Origin: CG1-02-35-72 sp036170135
Lineage (GTDB): Bacteria > Bacteroidota > Bacteroidia > Flavobacteriales > Flavobacteriaceae
Assembly: GCA_036170135.1 (NCBI GenBank)
Contig: JAVHOP010000022.1
Span: 1 to 48,324 of the forward strand
Reading direction: 5' to 3'
Length of the DNA stretch: 48,324 nt
The notes under the pieces were generated by a model, which saw nothing but the letters and a program-made list of their open reading frames with translations, did no database searches and was not told the origin of the DNA. Shown here one piece after another: positions 24,265 to 33,295 of this stretch. The first letter of the stretch is position 1. Each line of letters opens with the position of its first letter. A program made the translations under genes and the position numbers.

Positions 24265-26142
24265 TTAAACCGTAAAATCAAGCATATCAGGAGGTGCTAA
24301 TTTGTTTAGTTCGCGCTGGTATTTTTTTGGCAATAAACTCAATCCGTAAAGATAGGATGCATTCATCCATCCAAAACCTTCGCGGGTTATGTATTTAAAG
24401 CTAGTTCCTACGTTGCCATATTCGGCAAAAACCTTGTGAGTAGCCAAAACTACATCATATTTTTCGGGTATTGTACCGTTGTAATTTACCGCATTTTTGG
24501 TAATCATCCACAACCATCGATAGATGATATTGTAAGCTTCGCTTTTTAAATTATAATTCAATAAACCTTTCCAAAGCAGCATTTGATGTGGTGCCCAACC
24601 ATTGGGATAATCCCACTGGCGGTTGTGCCCATTTTTAGAAAATGCTTCTTCCGATTCTTTTGTACTGCCAGCTACACCTCCCAAAAAAGTCATTTTAGCA
24701 AGATTTGTTTTAATCATCTGCCACGCGCGTTCTTTAGAAACCATTTTTGCCCATAGTGGAAATAACCCAATAGGAGAACTGAATGCTTTTTGGGTTTTGG
24801 TAACAAAATTATAATCGTAGTAGAGTTTTGCTTCTTCATTCCATAAAAAATGATTCATTAAATCTTTACGGATGTTCGCTTTGTTTATCCAATAAGATGC
24901 GTTTAAAATACACCCATCAGTTAAGGTAAATGCATCATTAAAATAGGTTTTGATAAGGTATGCAAAATCTAATTCGTATTGGTAAAGAAAAGTATTGAGA
25001 TCGGCTGAATTTAGATGTGCACAATCGCCCTCAATGCGATAAGAAGTATCGTGCCCGCTTTCGCGAACAGAACGGTCATGCACAAAATAAGCATCGAGCT
25101 CTGTATTGATGAGTTCACGGTTATAATATTTTTTCTCAAATACTTCGACCTTCATTTTGGCTTTTTGAGCATAGGGCAAAAACAAGGCGTGGTAATGACC
25201 GGGTTCTGATTCTGGTGTGATGCCAATACCCTCAGCTAAATAACGATTTAGTCCGTTTTTACAAAGGCGTTTGCCTCTAATCATCCACACGGTTTCATAT
25301 TCTTTGATTGCGGTTAGGAGGTGAGATTTTAACCAATCAATTGAGGTGTTTTTTGAGTCCGATTCATAAACTTCCTTTATCAGAGATGTATAAAAGGGGG
25401 GCTGTGTGCGCGTGAGATAATAAGTGCGGTTGGCATTTAAAATTTTGCCATAATATTCGATTTCATACTGAAAATTATCAGCCATTGCTTTAGCTAAAAA
25501 TCCTTTTTTAGATAACAATAATCCGATAGATTCAAAATAACTGTCCCATCCATACATTTCATTAAATCTACCTCCTGGCACGACAAAAGGAACTCCTTTT
25601 ATTGTCCCATTGTCATCTTCTAACTTAAGGCTTAAAATACCGGGTTTGTCATTTAATGACAACACATACTCTGGCGTTATCACTTCCGGGAGTTTTATTA
25701 CTTGAATTTGGGTGGTTTCAATTTTTTTAAAGTAACGGTAAGCTTTTTCATCCGCAAAGGGTATGTAAATTCTGTGAACCTCTGAATCTGATTTTTCATC
25801 GGATAAGATGCTTGTCAAATTCTCAATATCAATACGTCGTGTAAGCCCATCCCAGTAATGATTTTTAATCATCTCTTTAAGTCGCTCGACTGGTTTTTGG
25901 ATGATTTTGTCGGAATCGATAATAACATTTTCTTTCTCAATTTTTTGGGATAAAATAAGCTCCTGCAAAAGATTTGAAAGTTGATAAGTTCCTTTTACCG
26001 TAAAGGTTTTTTGTGTTTGGATGTCGGTAAGGCAAAATTGCTTCAAACCGTTATCTTCGATGGTAATTTTTGAATCGCCATCGGTATCTTCTTGTAATAA
26101 TAAATCATTAAAGGTGGTCTCCCTATTAACTTTTAACTGCAT
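24265..26142 (-). CDS. GH37 trehalase of the fungal neutral-trehalase type with N-terminal Ca-binding loop
   Basis: 625 aa, no signal peptide, so cytoplasmic; hydrolyses trehalose to two glucose. GH37 signatures PGGRFNEMYGWDSY (189-202) and QWDYPNGWAP are present. Asp365 in RESGHDTSYR and Glu560 in PEKYDV match the catalytic acid and base of yeast Nth1 in context and spacing (195 residues against 196, numbering of Nth1 recalled). Residues 19-30, DTDGDSKITIED, match the EF-hand-like Ca loop of fungal neutral trehalases, and GTYQLSNLLQEL and YGKILNANRTYY are likewise close to them. The long phosphorylated N-terminus of the yeast enzyme is absent. The start overlaps the transporter gene by 17 nt, implying translational coupling. 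Confidence 0.92.
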   Translation of the reverse strand: MQLKVNRETTFNDLLLQEDTDGDSKITIEDNGLKQFCLTDIQTQKTFTVKGTYQLSNLLQELILSQKIEKENVIIDSDKIIQKPVERLKEMIKNHYWDGLTRRIDIENLTSILSDEKSDSEVHRIYIPFADEKAYRYFKKIETTQIQVIKLPEVITPEYVLSLNDKPGILSLKLEDDNGTIKGVPFVVPGGRFNEMYGWDSYFESIGLLLSKKGFLAKAMADNFQYEIEYYGKILNANRTYYLTRTQPPFYTSLIKEVYESDSKNTSIDWLKSHLLTAIKEYETVWMIRGKRLCKNGLNRYLAEGIGITPESEPGHYHALFLPYAQKAKMKVEVFEKKYYNRELINTELDAYFVHDRSVRESGHDTSYRIEGDCAHLNSADLNTFLYQYELDFAYLIKTYFNDAFTLTDGCILNASYWINKANIRKDLMNHFLWNEEAKLYYDYNFVTKTQKAFSSPIGLFPLWAKMVSKERAWQMIKTNLAKMTFLGGVAGSTKESEEAFSKNGHNRQWDYPNGWAPHQMLLWKGLLNYNLKSEAYNIIYRWLWMITKNAVNYNGTIPEKYDVVLATHKVFAEYGNVGTSFKYITREGFGWMNASYLYGLSLLPKKYQRELNKLAPPDMLDFTV

Positions 26143-27361
26143 TTTTTTTAATATTTTTATTAAACAATTGTAAGGTAATTAGCAGTAAAACCATAGGAAT
26201 CAATGAGAAATAAAAAGCTGTTTGTCCACTAAAATAATCGAATACATGACCTGTAATTATTGAGCCTGTTGTGCCTCCTAAAGCTGAAAAAACCACGATT
26301 AATCCAGCCATTGAGCCGTGCATGTGTTTTGGCAAAGAACTCAATATAATCGAATTAATAGCCGGATAAATAGGAGCTAAAAAGATGCCCATAATTGGAA
26401 AAAGAAAAGCCACAAAAGGCGCTTTAAACCAAGTCATATTTTCGCTATATTGAATATTTTGTGTTAAGGGTAAAACAATTAATACCATAGTGCCAGTTAC
26501 AATAATGCAAAAACTCACTACATAAATCCAATGGATTTTTTTTAAGGCAAAGCCAGAGATAAATCGGCCTATTGCAAAGGCCCCTGCTAATACAGCTCCT
26601 GCCTGAATGCCCATACTGGCGGGGACTTTTAAAATACTTTGATAAAATGTAGGCGTCCAAGTTTGAAAGCTTTGTTCTATTAAAACATATAAAAAGACGC
26701 TCAATACAAAAATTAACACTAGCCGTAACGCAATCATTTTTAACATCTCTATAAAATCTTCGCGCAAGGGTCTGCCTTCTATTTTAGCCTCACGTTCGTC
26801 GAGTTTAGAAAACGTTAAAAACAAAAGGGCAAGCATACTCAATAGACTTAATATCCAATAAACATTGAGCCATTGTTCTGATTTTGGATTGGCATCATTT
26901 ATAAATAAACTAAACAAAACGTTCCCCGATAAAACCCCAATCATAAAAAAACCTTCTAATAAACTCATAAAGCTAGAATGCTCTTTTTCATTATCGGTTA
27001 CCAATCCGATAGTTGCAAATACACTCACTTTAATTAAAGCAAACGATGCTCCAACCATAAAAAACTGGACTTTAAAAAACCAAAAATTATCGGCAAAAGG
27101 CATGACTAATGAAGAAATAATAACCATGATTAAGGCTATAATCATCGATTTTTTATAACCAATTTTTGGAATAAAAGAAGCGAGTAAAAACGAGAAAATA
27201 GCAATGGGCAAATCTTTAAAACCCTCTAAAATACTAGCGGCCGATTTGGTGATTTCAAAATTGCGTTGCACCTGTAAAATAACAGCTCCAACGCTGTTTA
27301 ACAAGATAGCGAACACAAAATAATTGATAAAAAGCGAGATTTTAATACCTAAGTTTTTCAT
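26126..27361 (-). CDS. MFS sugar transporter coupled to the trehalase
   Basis: About 411 aa from the ATG at 27361 (MKNLGIKISLFINYFVF); the frame runs 19 residues further to 27418, but those do not look like an MFS start. Twelve hydrophobic helices with a central hydrophilic loop (LDEREAKIEGRPLREDF). The end of the N-terminal half and LIVVFSALGGTTGSIITGH in the second half fit the FucP/GluP-like sugar porters. Because the trehalase gene starts within its last codons, trehalose or a glucose disaccharide is the likely cargo, symported with H+ or Na+. A LacI-type palindrome lies 165 nt upstream. Confidence 0.82.
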   Translation of the reverse strand: MKNLGIKISLFINYFVFAILLNSVGAVILQVQRNFEITKSAASILEGFKDLPIAIFSFLLASFIPKIGYKKSMIIALIMVIISSLVMPFADNFWFFKVQFFMVGASFALIKVSVFATIGLVTDNEKEHSSFMSLLEGFFMIGVLSGNVLFSLFINDANPKSEQWLNVYWILSLLSMLALLFLTFSKLDEREAKIEGRPLREDFIEMLKMIALRLVLIFVLSVFLYVLIEQSFQTWTPTFYQSILKVPASMGIQAGAVLAGAFAIGRFISGFALKKIHWIYVVSFCIIVTGTMVLIVLPLTQNIQYSENMTWFKAPFVAFLFPIMGIFLAPIYPAINSIILSSLPKHMHGSMAGLIVVFSALGGTTGSIITGHVFDYFSGQTAFYFSLIPMVLLLITLQLFNKNIKKNAVKS

Positions 27362-27525
27362 GTGATTAGAATTAATTACCACTAGGGAAATTGTCAATAA
27401 CTGCGCTAAAGTATTCAAATGTAAATAATAATTTGGGTTTTGGCTTCTAAACTAAAAGTGCTTGAATATTTAAATGGCTTTTTTAATGTATTCTGTCATA
27501 CTAAAAATAGGCTTTATAGTGCCAT

Positions 27526-27539
27526 CGAAAACGGTTTTG
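27526..27539. promoter_or_regulatory. LacI-type operator candidate, site 1 (transporter-trehalase operon)
   Basis: CGAAAACGGTTTTG, an imperfect palindrome centred on CG. It differs at one position from CGAAAACGGTTTCG found twice more in the island. It is placed 165 nt before the transporter ATG. Confidence 0.55.
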
Positions 27540-27758
27540 TAAATAGTCCTTTTCTAAATTTTTTATCGCCGTAAACGGATTAAATTTTTAAAGACAAAAA
27601 AGTGTTATTTTGAGTGAGATAAATCATTTATGTTGAATTTTAGAAATTGAGAAAACCGAGTCGCAATAACTATTTTACTAGCAAACACTTTGTGCAATTG
27701 TAATGTGCTTAAATTTAATATAAAATTACCGAAGTTTTATTAAACTAGTTAGTTTGAG

Positions 27759-27766
27759 TATCTTTG
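27759..27766 (+). promoter_or_regulatory. -7 element of the histidine kinase promoter
   Basis: TATCTTTG, an exact TAnnTTTG match identical to the tsaB box, ends 21 nt before the TTG start codon of the kinase. This gives a leader of only about 15 nt. Confidence 0.55.
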
Positions 27767-27787
27767 ATACGAATCTAAATTTTCAAT

Positions 27788-29056
27788 TTGAAAAAGCGAA
27801 ACCTCTTTATCATCATTTTTATAGTTTCCGTCTTAGGATTGCTAATTATCCAATATCAATATTTAACCATTGGTTTAAATCTTGCAAATGTGCAGTTTAA
27901 TCAAAATATGGGAAAGACTGTAAAGAGCATTCAGATAGATTTAAGCTCAAAAAACCAACTTACCTTTTTAGTTGGAAAAGCCATCACCAATGATGATACT
28001 TATTTTAAGGCGCCGCTAGACAGTGTTATAGAAGCCTCTAGTTATTTTCTCAATGATTTTTTAGAATCTAAACTTTTAGAAAATGGTATTAAAACTGACT
28101 TTTCATATAAACTTTTTGTAAAAGACACCCTACTCTATATTAAATCGGCCAATTTTGTTGACCAAAAAGAAAAGTTAAAAAAATACCCCATTCAGTTAAA
28201 TGGCTATTTGCCGACATTGCTTCATAAAAATATTATTTTAGAATTGCAGTTTAATAAGATTAATGACTATTTTTTACTACAGCTTAGCGGACTTACCGTT
28301 CCGAGTCTCATCTTTTTAACGGCAATAATTTTAGTGGTTATTTGGGTTTTGAAATCTTTTTATTGGCAACAACAAATCATTACTAGAACCAACGATTTTA
28401 TTAACAATTTGACACATGAACTCAAAACACCTGTATTTTCAATTGGTTTGGCTACAAAAATGCTTCAACAAAAACAAAATGAAGAAAACAAAACCTATCT
28501 AGAAATTATTAAAAATCAAAATGACCGGCTTAAAGAGCATATAGAAAAAGTACTCCAATTGGCAAATTTAGAAAGCAATCATCAAAGTTTAACACTCATA
28601 AAAACAGACTTTTACCCCTATCTTAACAAATTGTGTAATGAGTTTAAGCAACTAGGATTAATTGAATCAGTTATTTTTAATTTTGATATAAAAGCTGAAC
28701 AGTTGGAGCTTAAATGCGACCCAATGTATTTGTCGAATGCTATCAATAACTTGCTAGATAACGCCAAAAAATACCGTAAAGAAACTCCCGAAATACATCT
28801 GTTGGCCGAAATAAAAAACAAAAATCTAAGAATTTGTATTAGCGATAATGGAATTGGTATCGAAAAAAAAGATCAGAAAAATATATTTAAAAAACATTTC
28901 AGGGTAACCTTTGGTAATTTATATACTGTAAAAGGCTATGGCTTAGGTTTATATTATGTAAAAAAAATTATTACCTTGCATAAGGGAACAATTCACTTAG
29001 AAAGTGAAATCAATAAAGGAACTAAAATGACAGTCAACATTCCCATTGTTATTTAA
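27788..29056 (+). CDS. Sensor histidine kinase
   Basis: 422 aa. Membrane helix 1 (residues 5-25), a periplasmic domain of about 140 residues without a family I recognise, helix 2 (about 166-188), then the kinase core. His210 in NNLTHELKTPVFSI is the phosphorylated residue. The N box is NAINNLLDNAKKY, with ATP-lid glycines DNGIGI and GYGLGLYYVKKI. It begins with TTG at 27788; an in-frame TAA at 27776 and the close promoter leave no ATG option. It lies 3 nt before its response regulator. Position between the trehalase operon and susCD suggests sensing of a sugar or of envelope state. Confidence 0.9.
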   Translation: MKKRNLFIIIFIVSVLGLLIIQYQYLTIGLNLANVQFNQNMGKTVKSIQIDLSSKNQLTFLVGKAITNDDTYFKAPLDSVIEASSYFLNDFLESKLLENGIKTDFSYKLFVKDTLLYIKSANFVDQKEKLKKYPIQLNGYLPTLLHKNIILELQFNKINDYFLLQLSGLTVPSLIFLTAIILVVIWVLKSFYWQQQIITRTNDFINNLTHELKTPVFSIGLATKMLQQKQNEENKTYLEIIKNQNDRLKEHIEKVLQLANLESNHQSLTLIKTDFYPYLNKLCNEFKQLGLIESVIFNFDIKAEQLELKCDPMYLSNAINNLLDNAKKYRKETPEIHLLAEIKNKNLRICISDNGIGIEKKDQKNIFKKHFRVTFGNLYTVKGYGLGLYYVKKIITLHKGTIHLESEINKGTKMTVNIPIVI

Positions 29057-29059
29057 ATT

Positions 29060-29752
29060 ATGGAAAAATACAAATTGCTTTTGGTTGAAGATGACGAAGC
29101 TTTAGGATACTTACTCACCGAGTACTTAAAGATGAATGATTTCATGGTTTTATGGGCTAATAATGGCAACGATGCCTTAAAAATTATTTCAGATAATCAA
29201 TTCGATTTATGTATTTTAGATGTGATGATGCCCGATATGGACGGCTTTAGTTTGGCAGAACAAATAAACAAAAAAAATAATTACATTCCTTTTTTATTTC
29301 TCACTGCAAGGTCACTAAAAATAGATGTGTTAAAGGGATTTTCATTAGGTGCCGTTGACTATATTAGAAAACCTATTGATGAAGAAGAATTAGTTGTGAG
29401 ATTGAATAGTTTACTTGGAATTTTAAAAAAATCAAAACAAAAAACAGAAACGGTTTTTAAAATCGGGGCATATAGCTACGCTCCATTAAATTATGAGCTT
29501 AAAATTAATGATGAAAAACGACAACTAACCGAAAGGGAGAGTGAGCTACTGTTATATTTATTAAAAAACAAAAATAACATTAGCCGTCATAGAGATATTT
29601 TAGATCAACTTTGGGGTAAAAATGACTATTTTAATCGAAAAAGCCTAAATGTATTTATAACACGTTTACGAAAATACTTGTCAAAAGATGAGTCTATAAA
29701 AATTGAAAATATCCACAATCAGGGATTTATACTAGCCATAGAAAATGAATAA
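29060..29752 (+). CDS. OmpR/PhoB-family response regulator
   Basis: 230 aa. Receiver domain with acidic pocket EDD (residues 10-12), phosphoacceptor Asp54 in ILDVMMPDMDG and the conserved Lys in YIRKPIDEEE (about 104). The C-terminal winged helix (ERESELLLYLL, then SLNVFITRLRKYL) binds DNA. Cognate of the histidine kinase just upstream. Its target may be the susC promoter 450 nt downstream, but no tandem direct repeats typical of OmpR-type sites were evident there. Confidence 0.92.
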   Translation: MEKYKLLLVEDDEALGYLLTEYLKMNDFMVLWANNGNDALKIISDNQFDLCILDVMMPDMDGFSLAEQINKKNNYIPFLFLTARSLKIDVLKGFSLGAVDYIRKPIDEEELVVRLNSLLGILKKSKQKTETVFKIGAYSYAPLNYELKINDEKRQLTERESELLLYLLKNKNNISRHRDILDQLWGKNDYFNRKSLNVFITRLRKYLSKDESIKIENIHNQGFILAIENE

Positions 29753-29923
29753 ATTAATTTTAAATTAAGAACCCTTCAATTAAAATAAGTCATTTTATTG
29801 AGTTTATTTCAAGTGTTTATTTGTTTTTTTAAATATAATAAATCATATCACCTTATTCTTTTGCGGAATTCTTAAAAAAAACCGCAGTAATTTAGATTTT
29901 AAATTTTTCATTTCTATAATTAT

Positions 29924-29937
29924 CGAAACCGTTTTCG
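29924..29937. promoter_or_regulatory. LacI-type operator candidate, site 2 (susCD operon)
   Basis: CGAAACCGTTTTCG; read on the minus strand it is CGAAAACGGTTTCGAT, 16 nt identical to site 3. It is 165 nt upstream of the -7 box, so it is more likely an activator site or one of several operators than a simple roadblock. Confidence 0.6.
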
Positions 29938-30145
29938 GTTAAAATTTTTACAAATATTACATTAAATATAGTTACTATATTAAACATAATCAATTATTTA
30001 AGCAAGTATCCTCGATATAACAATTAACTTATTATTAATACTTTATTAACTTTTTATTAATAAATAATTCCTTTATTCAACATAAATTATTTATATATTT
30101 ATATATTTGTCTTGAGTTGTATCAATCTCTTAGAGAGCGAGAAAT

Positions 30146-30163
30146 TTATATGGCTCCATATAA
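30146..30163 (+). other. Perfect hairpin in the susC leader
   Basis: TTATATGGCTCCATATAA is an uninterrupted inverted repeat (7-bp stem with a GCTC loop) located 39-56 nt before the susC ATG. It would form in the mRNA leader or act as a dyad operator. Confidence 0.45.
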
Positions 30164-30201
30164 TATTTTAATTTTTATTAATACACTAAAATTTGTAAAA
30201 C

Positions 30202-33200
30202 ATGAAAAAAATTGTACTTAAAAAATTTTTATTTTTGGTATCGATGCTTTTTGGTGGTGTAATGATGGCACAAACAGTAACTGGTACAGTTTCTGAAGCT
30301 TCAGGTCCCCTTCCAGGAGTTAATGTGGTAGTAAAAGACACAGACAATGGCACAACTACCGATTTTGATGGAAAATACTCTTTAAACAAACTAAAACAGA
30401 ACGACGTTATTGTTTTTAGTTACCTCGGTTATAAGAGTAAAGAAGTTAAATACACTGGTCAAACCACTCTAGATGTGGCGATGGAAGCCGAATCACAAAC
30501 CTTAAATGAAGTTGTAATTATTGGTTATGGTAGTACAACCAAAAAAGATGCAACCGGCGCTGTAGATGCTATTAATTCAGGCGATTTTAATAAAGGCTCT
30601 GTAGTATCAGCCGAGCAATTATTACAAGGTAAATCAGCCGGTGTACAAATTACCCAATCGAGTGGTGAGCCGGGAGCCGGTATAAATATCAGAATTCGAG
30701 GCACCTCTTCAGTGCGTTCAAATAACAATCCTCTTTTTGTGGTTGATGGCGTGCCATTACCAGGGGGAGGAACTACACCAGGCGGTAGTGATAACGGATT
30801 TGGGTCTAGCGCAGCTAAAAACCCACTAAACTTTTTAAATCCAAGCGACATTAAAAGCATCAGTATTTTAAAAGATGCCTCTGCAACAGCAATCTATGGG
30901 TCTAGAGGTGCAAACGGTGTTATTATCATCACAACCAAAGATGGTAAAGGCAAAGTAGGCGATCAATACGAATTCTCATCTACCTTAAGTACTGCAAAAG
31001 CAGCAAATAGATATGATTTATTAAATGCCCCTGATTTCTTAGCAGCCGTTACACAATTTGGTGGAGATGCATCTGCTCAAAATAAAGGATCAAATACCGA
31101 TTGGCAAGATGTTGTTTTAAGAACTTCTATTTCTCAAGAACAAAATTTCTCTTATGCTCGTAGCTATGAAAAAGGCTCTGTAAGAGCATCTGTTGGTTAT
31201 GGAACAACACAAGGAATTGTAGAAAAATCTGAATTAGAAAGACTTACAGGTCGTTTAAATTTATCACATCGCTTGATGAAAGATAAATTAAAATTAGATT
31301 TACAGCTTACACTTTCAAGAGTTAATGATGATGCTCCTTCAATAAGTGATAACGCAGGTTTTCAAGGCGATTTATTAGGTGCCGCTTATTCTGCTAACCC
31401 TACTTGGAGTTCGGCTGTCGATTTCGTTCCTGGTGGTTCAAATTTAAACCCTTCTCAAATGTTAGCTTATATTCAAAGCAAAACAAAGACCAATAGATCT
31501 TTGATAAATTTTACGACCGATTATGAATTTTCTAAAGATTTAGATGCCAAAATAACTCTAGGTAATGACGATTCTCAATCAGCTAGAGGTTCTGCTGTTT
31601 CAGGTTTAATTACTGGCTTTAACAATGGCACAGGTGGTAACGGGCGTGGGTCTGTTAATAACATTAATGTAAAATCTTATCTATTTGAATCTACTTTAAA
31701 CTACAAAAAAGATTTTGGCAATGCTAAATTAACTGCCTTAGTTGGATTCTCTTATCAAAAATTCAGAAATAAAGGAAGAAATGTTTCAGGCTGGGGCTAT
31801 GCAACCAATAACTTAAATACAATGGTTTCTGACCTTAGATCTTCTGCTAATTTAATTGAAAAAAACATTACAGGTTCTTACCAACAATATGGCTTTGACA
31901 CAGATGGTTTATTTGTAAATCGTTTATTCCCAGATATTGTTACCGATAACCTTGCTGGTCCATCTGGATTAACCGTGGCAGCTATTGCCGGCGATACTTT
32001 TAATAATTCCGACGAATTACAATCATATTTTGGTCGCGTAAATTATTCAATAGCTGATAAGTACTTATTTACCGCTACAATACGAGCCGATGGTTCTTCA
32101 AAATTTGGTCCAAAAAATCAATATGGTTATTTCCCCTCTGCAGCTTTTGCTTGGCAATTAGGTGATGAAGATTTTGTTTCGGATGCATTCTCTACCTTAA
32201 AATTGCGTTTAGGCTGGGGTATTACTGGTAATCAAGATGGCGTTGGATATGGCAACTTTTTAAGAAGAGAAAGATTCTCTGGTTTCGGTATTGATAATGG
32301 CGGTAATATTAATGCCCCTGGTACTTCTGTTGTATCATTTGCAAACCCCGATTTAAAATGGGAGCAAACTAATCAAATAAATGTAGGTTTTGATTTCGGA
32401 TTTTATAATGACCGTTTAAATGGTACTATAGATTATTACCATAAGGACACTAAAGATTTTTTATTACAAACCACTGCAGCACAACCTTCTCCTCAGCCTT
32501 TCTTCTTTACTAATGTAAATGCCGATATTATCAATCAAGGTGTTGAATTTGCTTTAAACTACGATGTTATTAAAGGCAGCGATTCCAATTGGAATGTTGG
32601 ATTCAATATCGCCTATAATAATAATGAAGTTAAGAATTTTGCCGGTCAAATTCCTTTTGGTCAAATATTCGGACAAGGTTTATCAGGTGCATTTTCGCAA
32701 TTGTTAGCCGAAAATCAACCTTTATTTTCATTTTTCTTAAGAGATTTTCAAGGATATGATGCTAATGGACAACAAATTGGCGACGTTCAAAAATTTGTCA
32801 ATAAAAGCGCCATACCAAAAGTTAATTTAGGTATTAGCTCTTCTTTTAGCTATAAAAATTGGGATGCTTCAGTTTCTTTAACCGGACAGTATGGCCATTA
32901 CATTTATAACAATACGGCTAATGCATTTTTTACCGCTGGTAGTATTGGTAATGCTCGTAACGTAACACGTGATGTTTTAACAAGTGGCGAAGCTAGTAAT
33001 AATGCTCCCGACGTATCAACCAGATTTTTAGAAAAAGGAGATTTTTTAAGATTACAAAACTTAACTGTTGGTTATAACTTTAAATTGAAAGATGCCAGCT
33101 ATTTAAAATCCTTGAGATTTTCAGTAACCGGACAAAATCTATTTGTAATCACTTCTTATAGCGGATTAGATCCCGAAGTTAATACATCAAATGTGCTGAA

Positions 33201-33282
33201 TAACATACCTTCATTAGGTGTTGATTACACTTCATTTCCAACTCCAAGAACATATACATTTGGTTTAAATGCAACATTCTAA
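30202..33282 (+). CDS. SusC/RagA-type TonB-dependent outer membrane transporter
   Basis: 1026 aa. Signal peptide 1-23 (ending VMMAQ), then a carboxypeptidase-regulatory-like domain (TVTGTVSEASGPLPGVNVVV, then DTDNGTTTDFDGKYSL). The TonB-box region LNEVVIIGYGS precedes the plug with ILKDASATAIYGSRGANGVIII, and a beta-barrel ends in TFGLNATF. These barrels pull oligosaccharides across the outer membrane with a SusD lid. The next gene is its SusD partner, starting 13 nt after the stop. Substrate is not readable from sequence; the trehalase and keto-sugar context points to small glucosides. Confidence 0.96.
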   Translation: MKKIVLKKFLFLVSMLFGGVMMAQTVTGTVSEASGPLPGVNVVVKDTDNGTTTDFDGKYSLNKLKQNDVIVFSYLGYKSKEVKYTGQTTLDVAMEAESQTLNEVVIIGYGSTTKKDATGAVDAINSGDFNKGSVVSAEQLLQGKSAGVQITQSSGEPGAGINIRIRGTSSVRSNNNPLFVVDGVPLPGGGTTPGGSDNGFGSSAAKNPLNFLNPSDIKSISILKDASATAIYGSRGANGVIIITTKDGKGKVGDQYEFSSTLSTAKAANRYDLLNAPDFLAAVTQFGGDASAQNKGSNTDWQDVVLRTSISQEQNFSYARSYEKGSVRASVGYGTTQGIVEKSELERLTGRLNLSHRLMKDKLKLDLQLTLSRVNDDAPSISDNAGFQGDLLGAAYSANPTWSSAVDFVPGGSNLNPSQMLAYIQSKTKTNRSLINFTTDYEFSKDLDAKITLGNDDSQSARGSAVSGLITGFNNGTGGNGRGSVNNINVKSYLFESTLNYKKDFGNAKLTALVGFSYQKFRNKGRNVSGWGYATNNLNTMVSDLRSSANLIEKNITGSYQQYGFDTDGLFVNRLFPDIVTDNLAGPSGLTVAAIAGDTFNNSDELQSYFGRVNYSIADKYLFTATIRADGSSKFGPKNQYGYFPSAAFAWQLGDEDFVSDAFSTLKLRLGWGITGNQDGVGYGNFLRRERFSGFGIDNGGNINAPGTSVVSFANPDLKWEQTNQINVGFDFGFYNDRLNGTIDYYHKDTKDFLLQTTAAQPSPQPFFFTNVNADIINQGVEFALNYDVIKGSDSNWNVGFNIAYNNNEVKNFAGQIPFGQIFGQGLSGAFSQLLAENQPLFSFFLRDFQGYDANGQQIGDVQKFVNKSAIPKVNLGISSSFSYKNWDASVSLTGQYGHYIYNNTANAFFTAGSIGNARNVTRDVLTSGEASNNAPDVSTRFLEKGDFLRLQNLTVGYNFKLKDASYLKSLRFSVTGQNLFVITSYSGLDPEVNTSNVLNNIPSLGVDYTSFPTPRTYTFGLNATF

Positions 33283-33295
33283 AAATATATACATC

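Larger units (their letters stand above)
27362..27787. other. Divergent intergenic region between the transporter and the histidine kinase
   Basis: 426 nt, AT-rich, without a credible gene. It contains a LacI-type palindrome at 27526-27539 and, for the kinase, TATCTTTG at 27759-27766. A minus-strand promoter for the transporter is not clear; the best match (complement of 27501-27510, TATTTTTA) is poor. The rest shows no repeat or RNA structure I can support. Confidence 0.6.
29753..30201 (+). promoter_or_regulatory. Long AT-rich promoter region of the susCD operon
   Basis: 449 nt without a gene. It holds a LacI-type palindrome at 29924-29937 and an exact -7 box TATATTTG at 30102-30109. A leader of about 85 nt follows, with a short palindrome TCTCTTAGAGA (30126-30136) and a perfect hairpin at 30146-30163. 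Most of the rest is A/T runs. Confidence 0.65.

Noticed and set aside
26445..27158. Other frames on both strands inside the transporter gene
   Set aside because: No known motifs, and they fully overlap a convincing gene.
27362..27418. N-terminal extension of the MFS transporter
   Set aside because: The 19 extra residues have no counterpart in MFS starts, and the ATG at 27361 begins a proper first helix.
29753..30201. Riboswitch before susC
   Set aside because: The leader has only short AT-rich hairpins and none of the conserved cores of known riboswitch classes that I can recognise.
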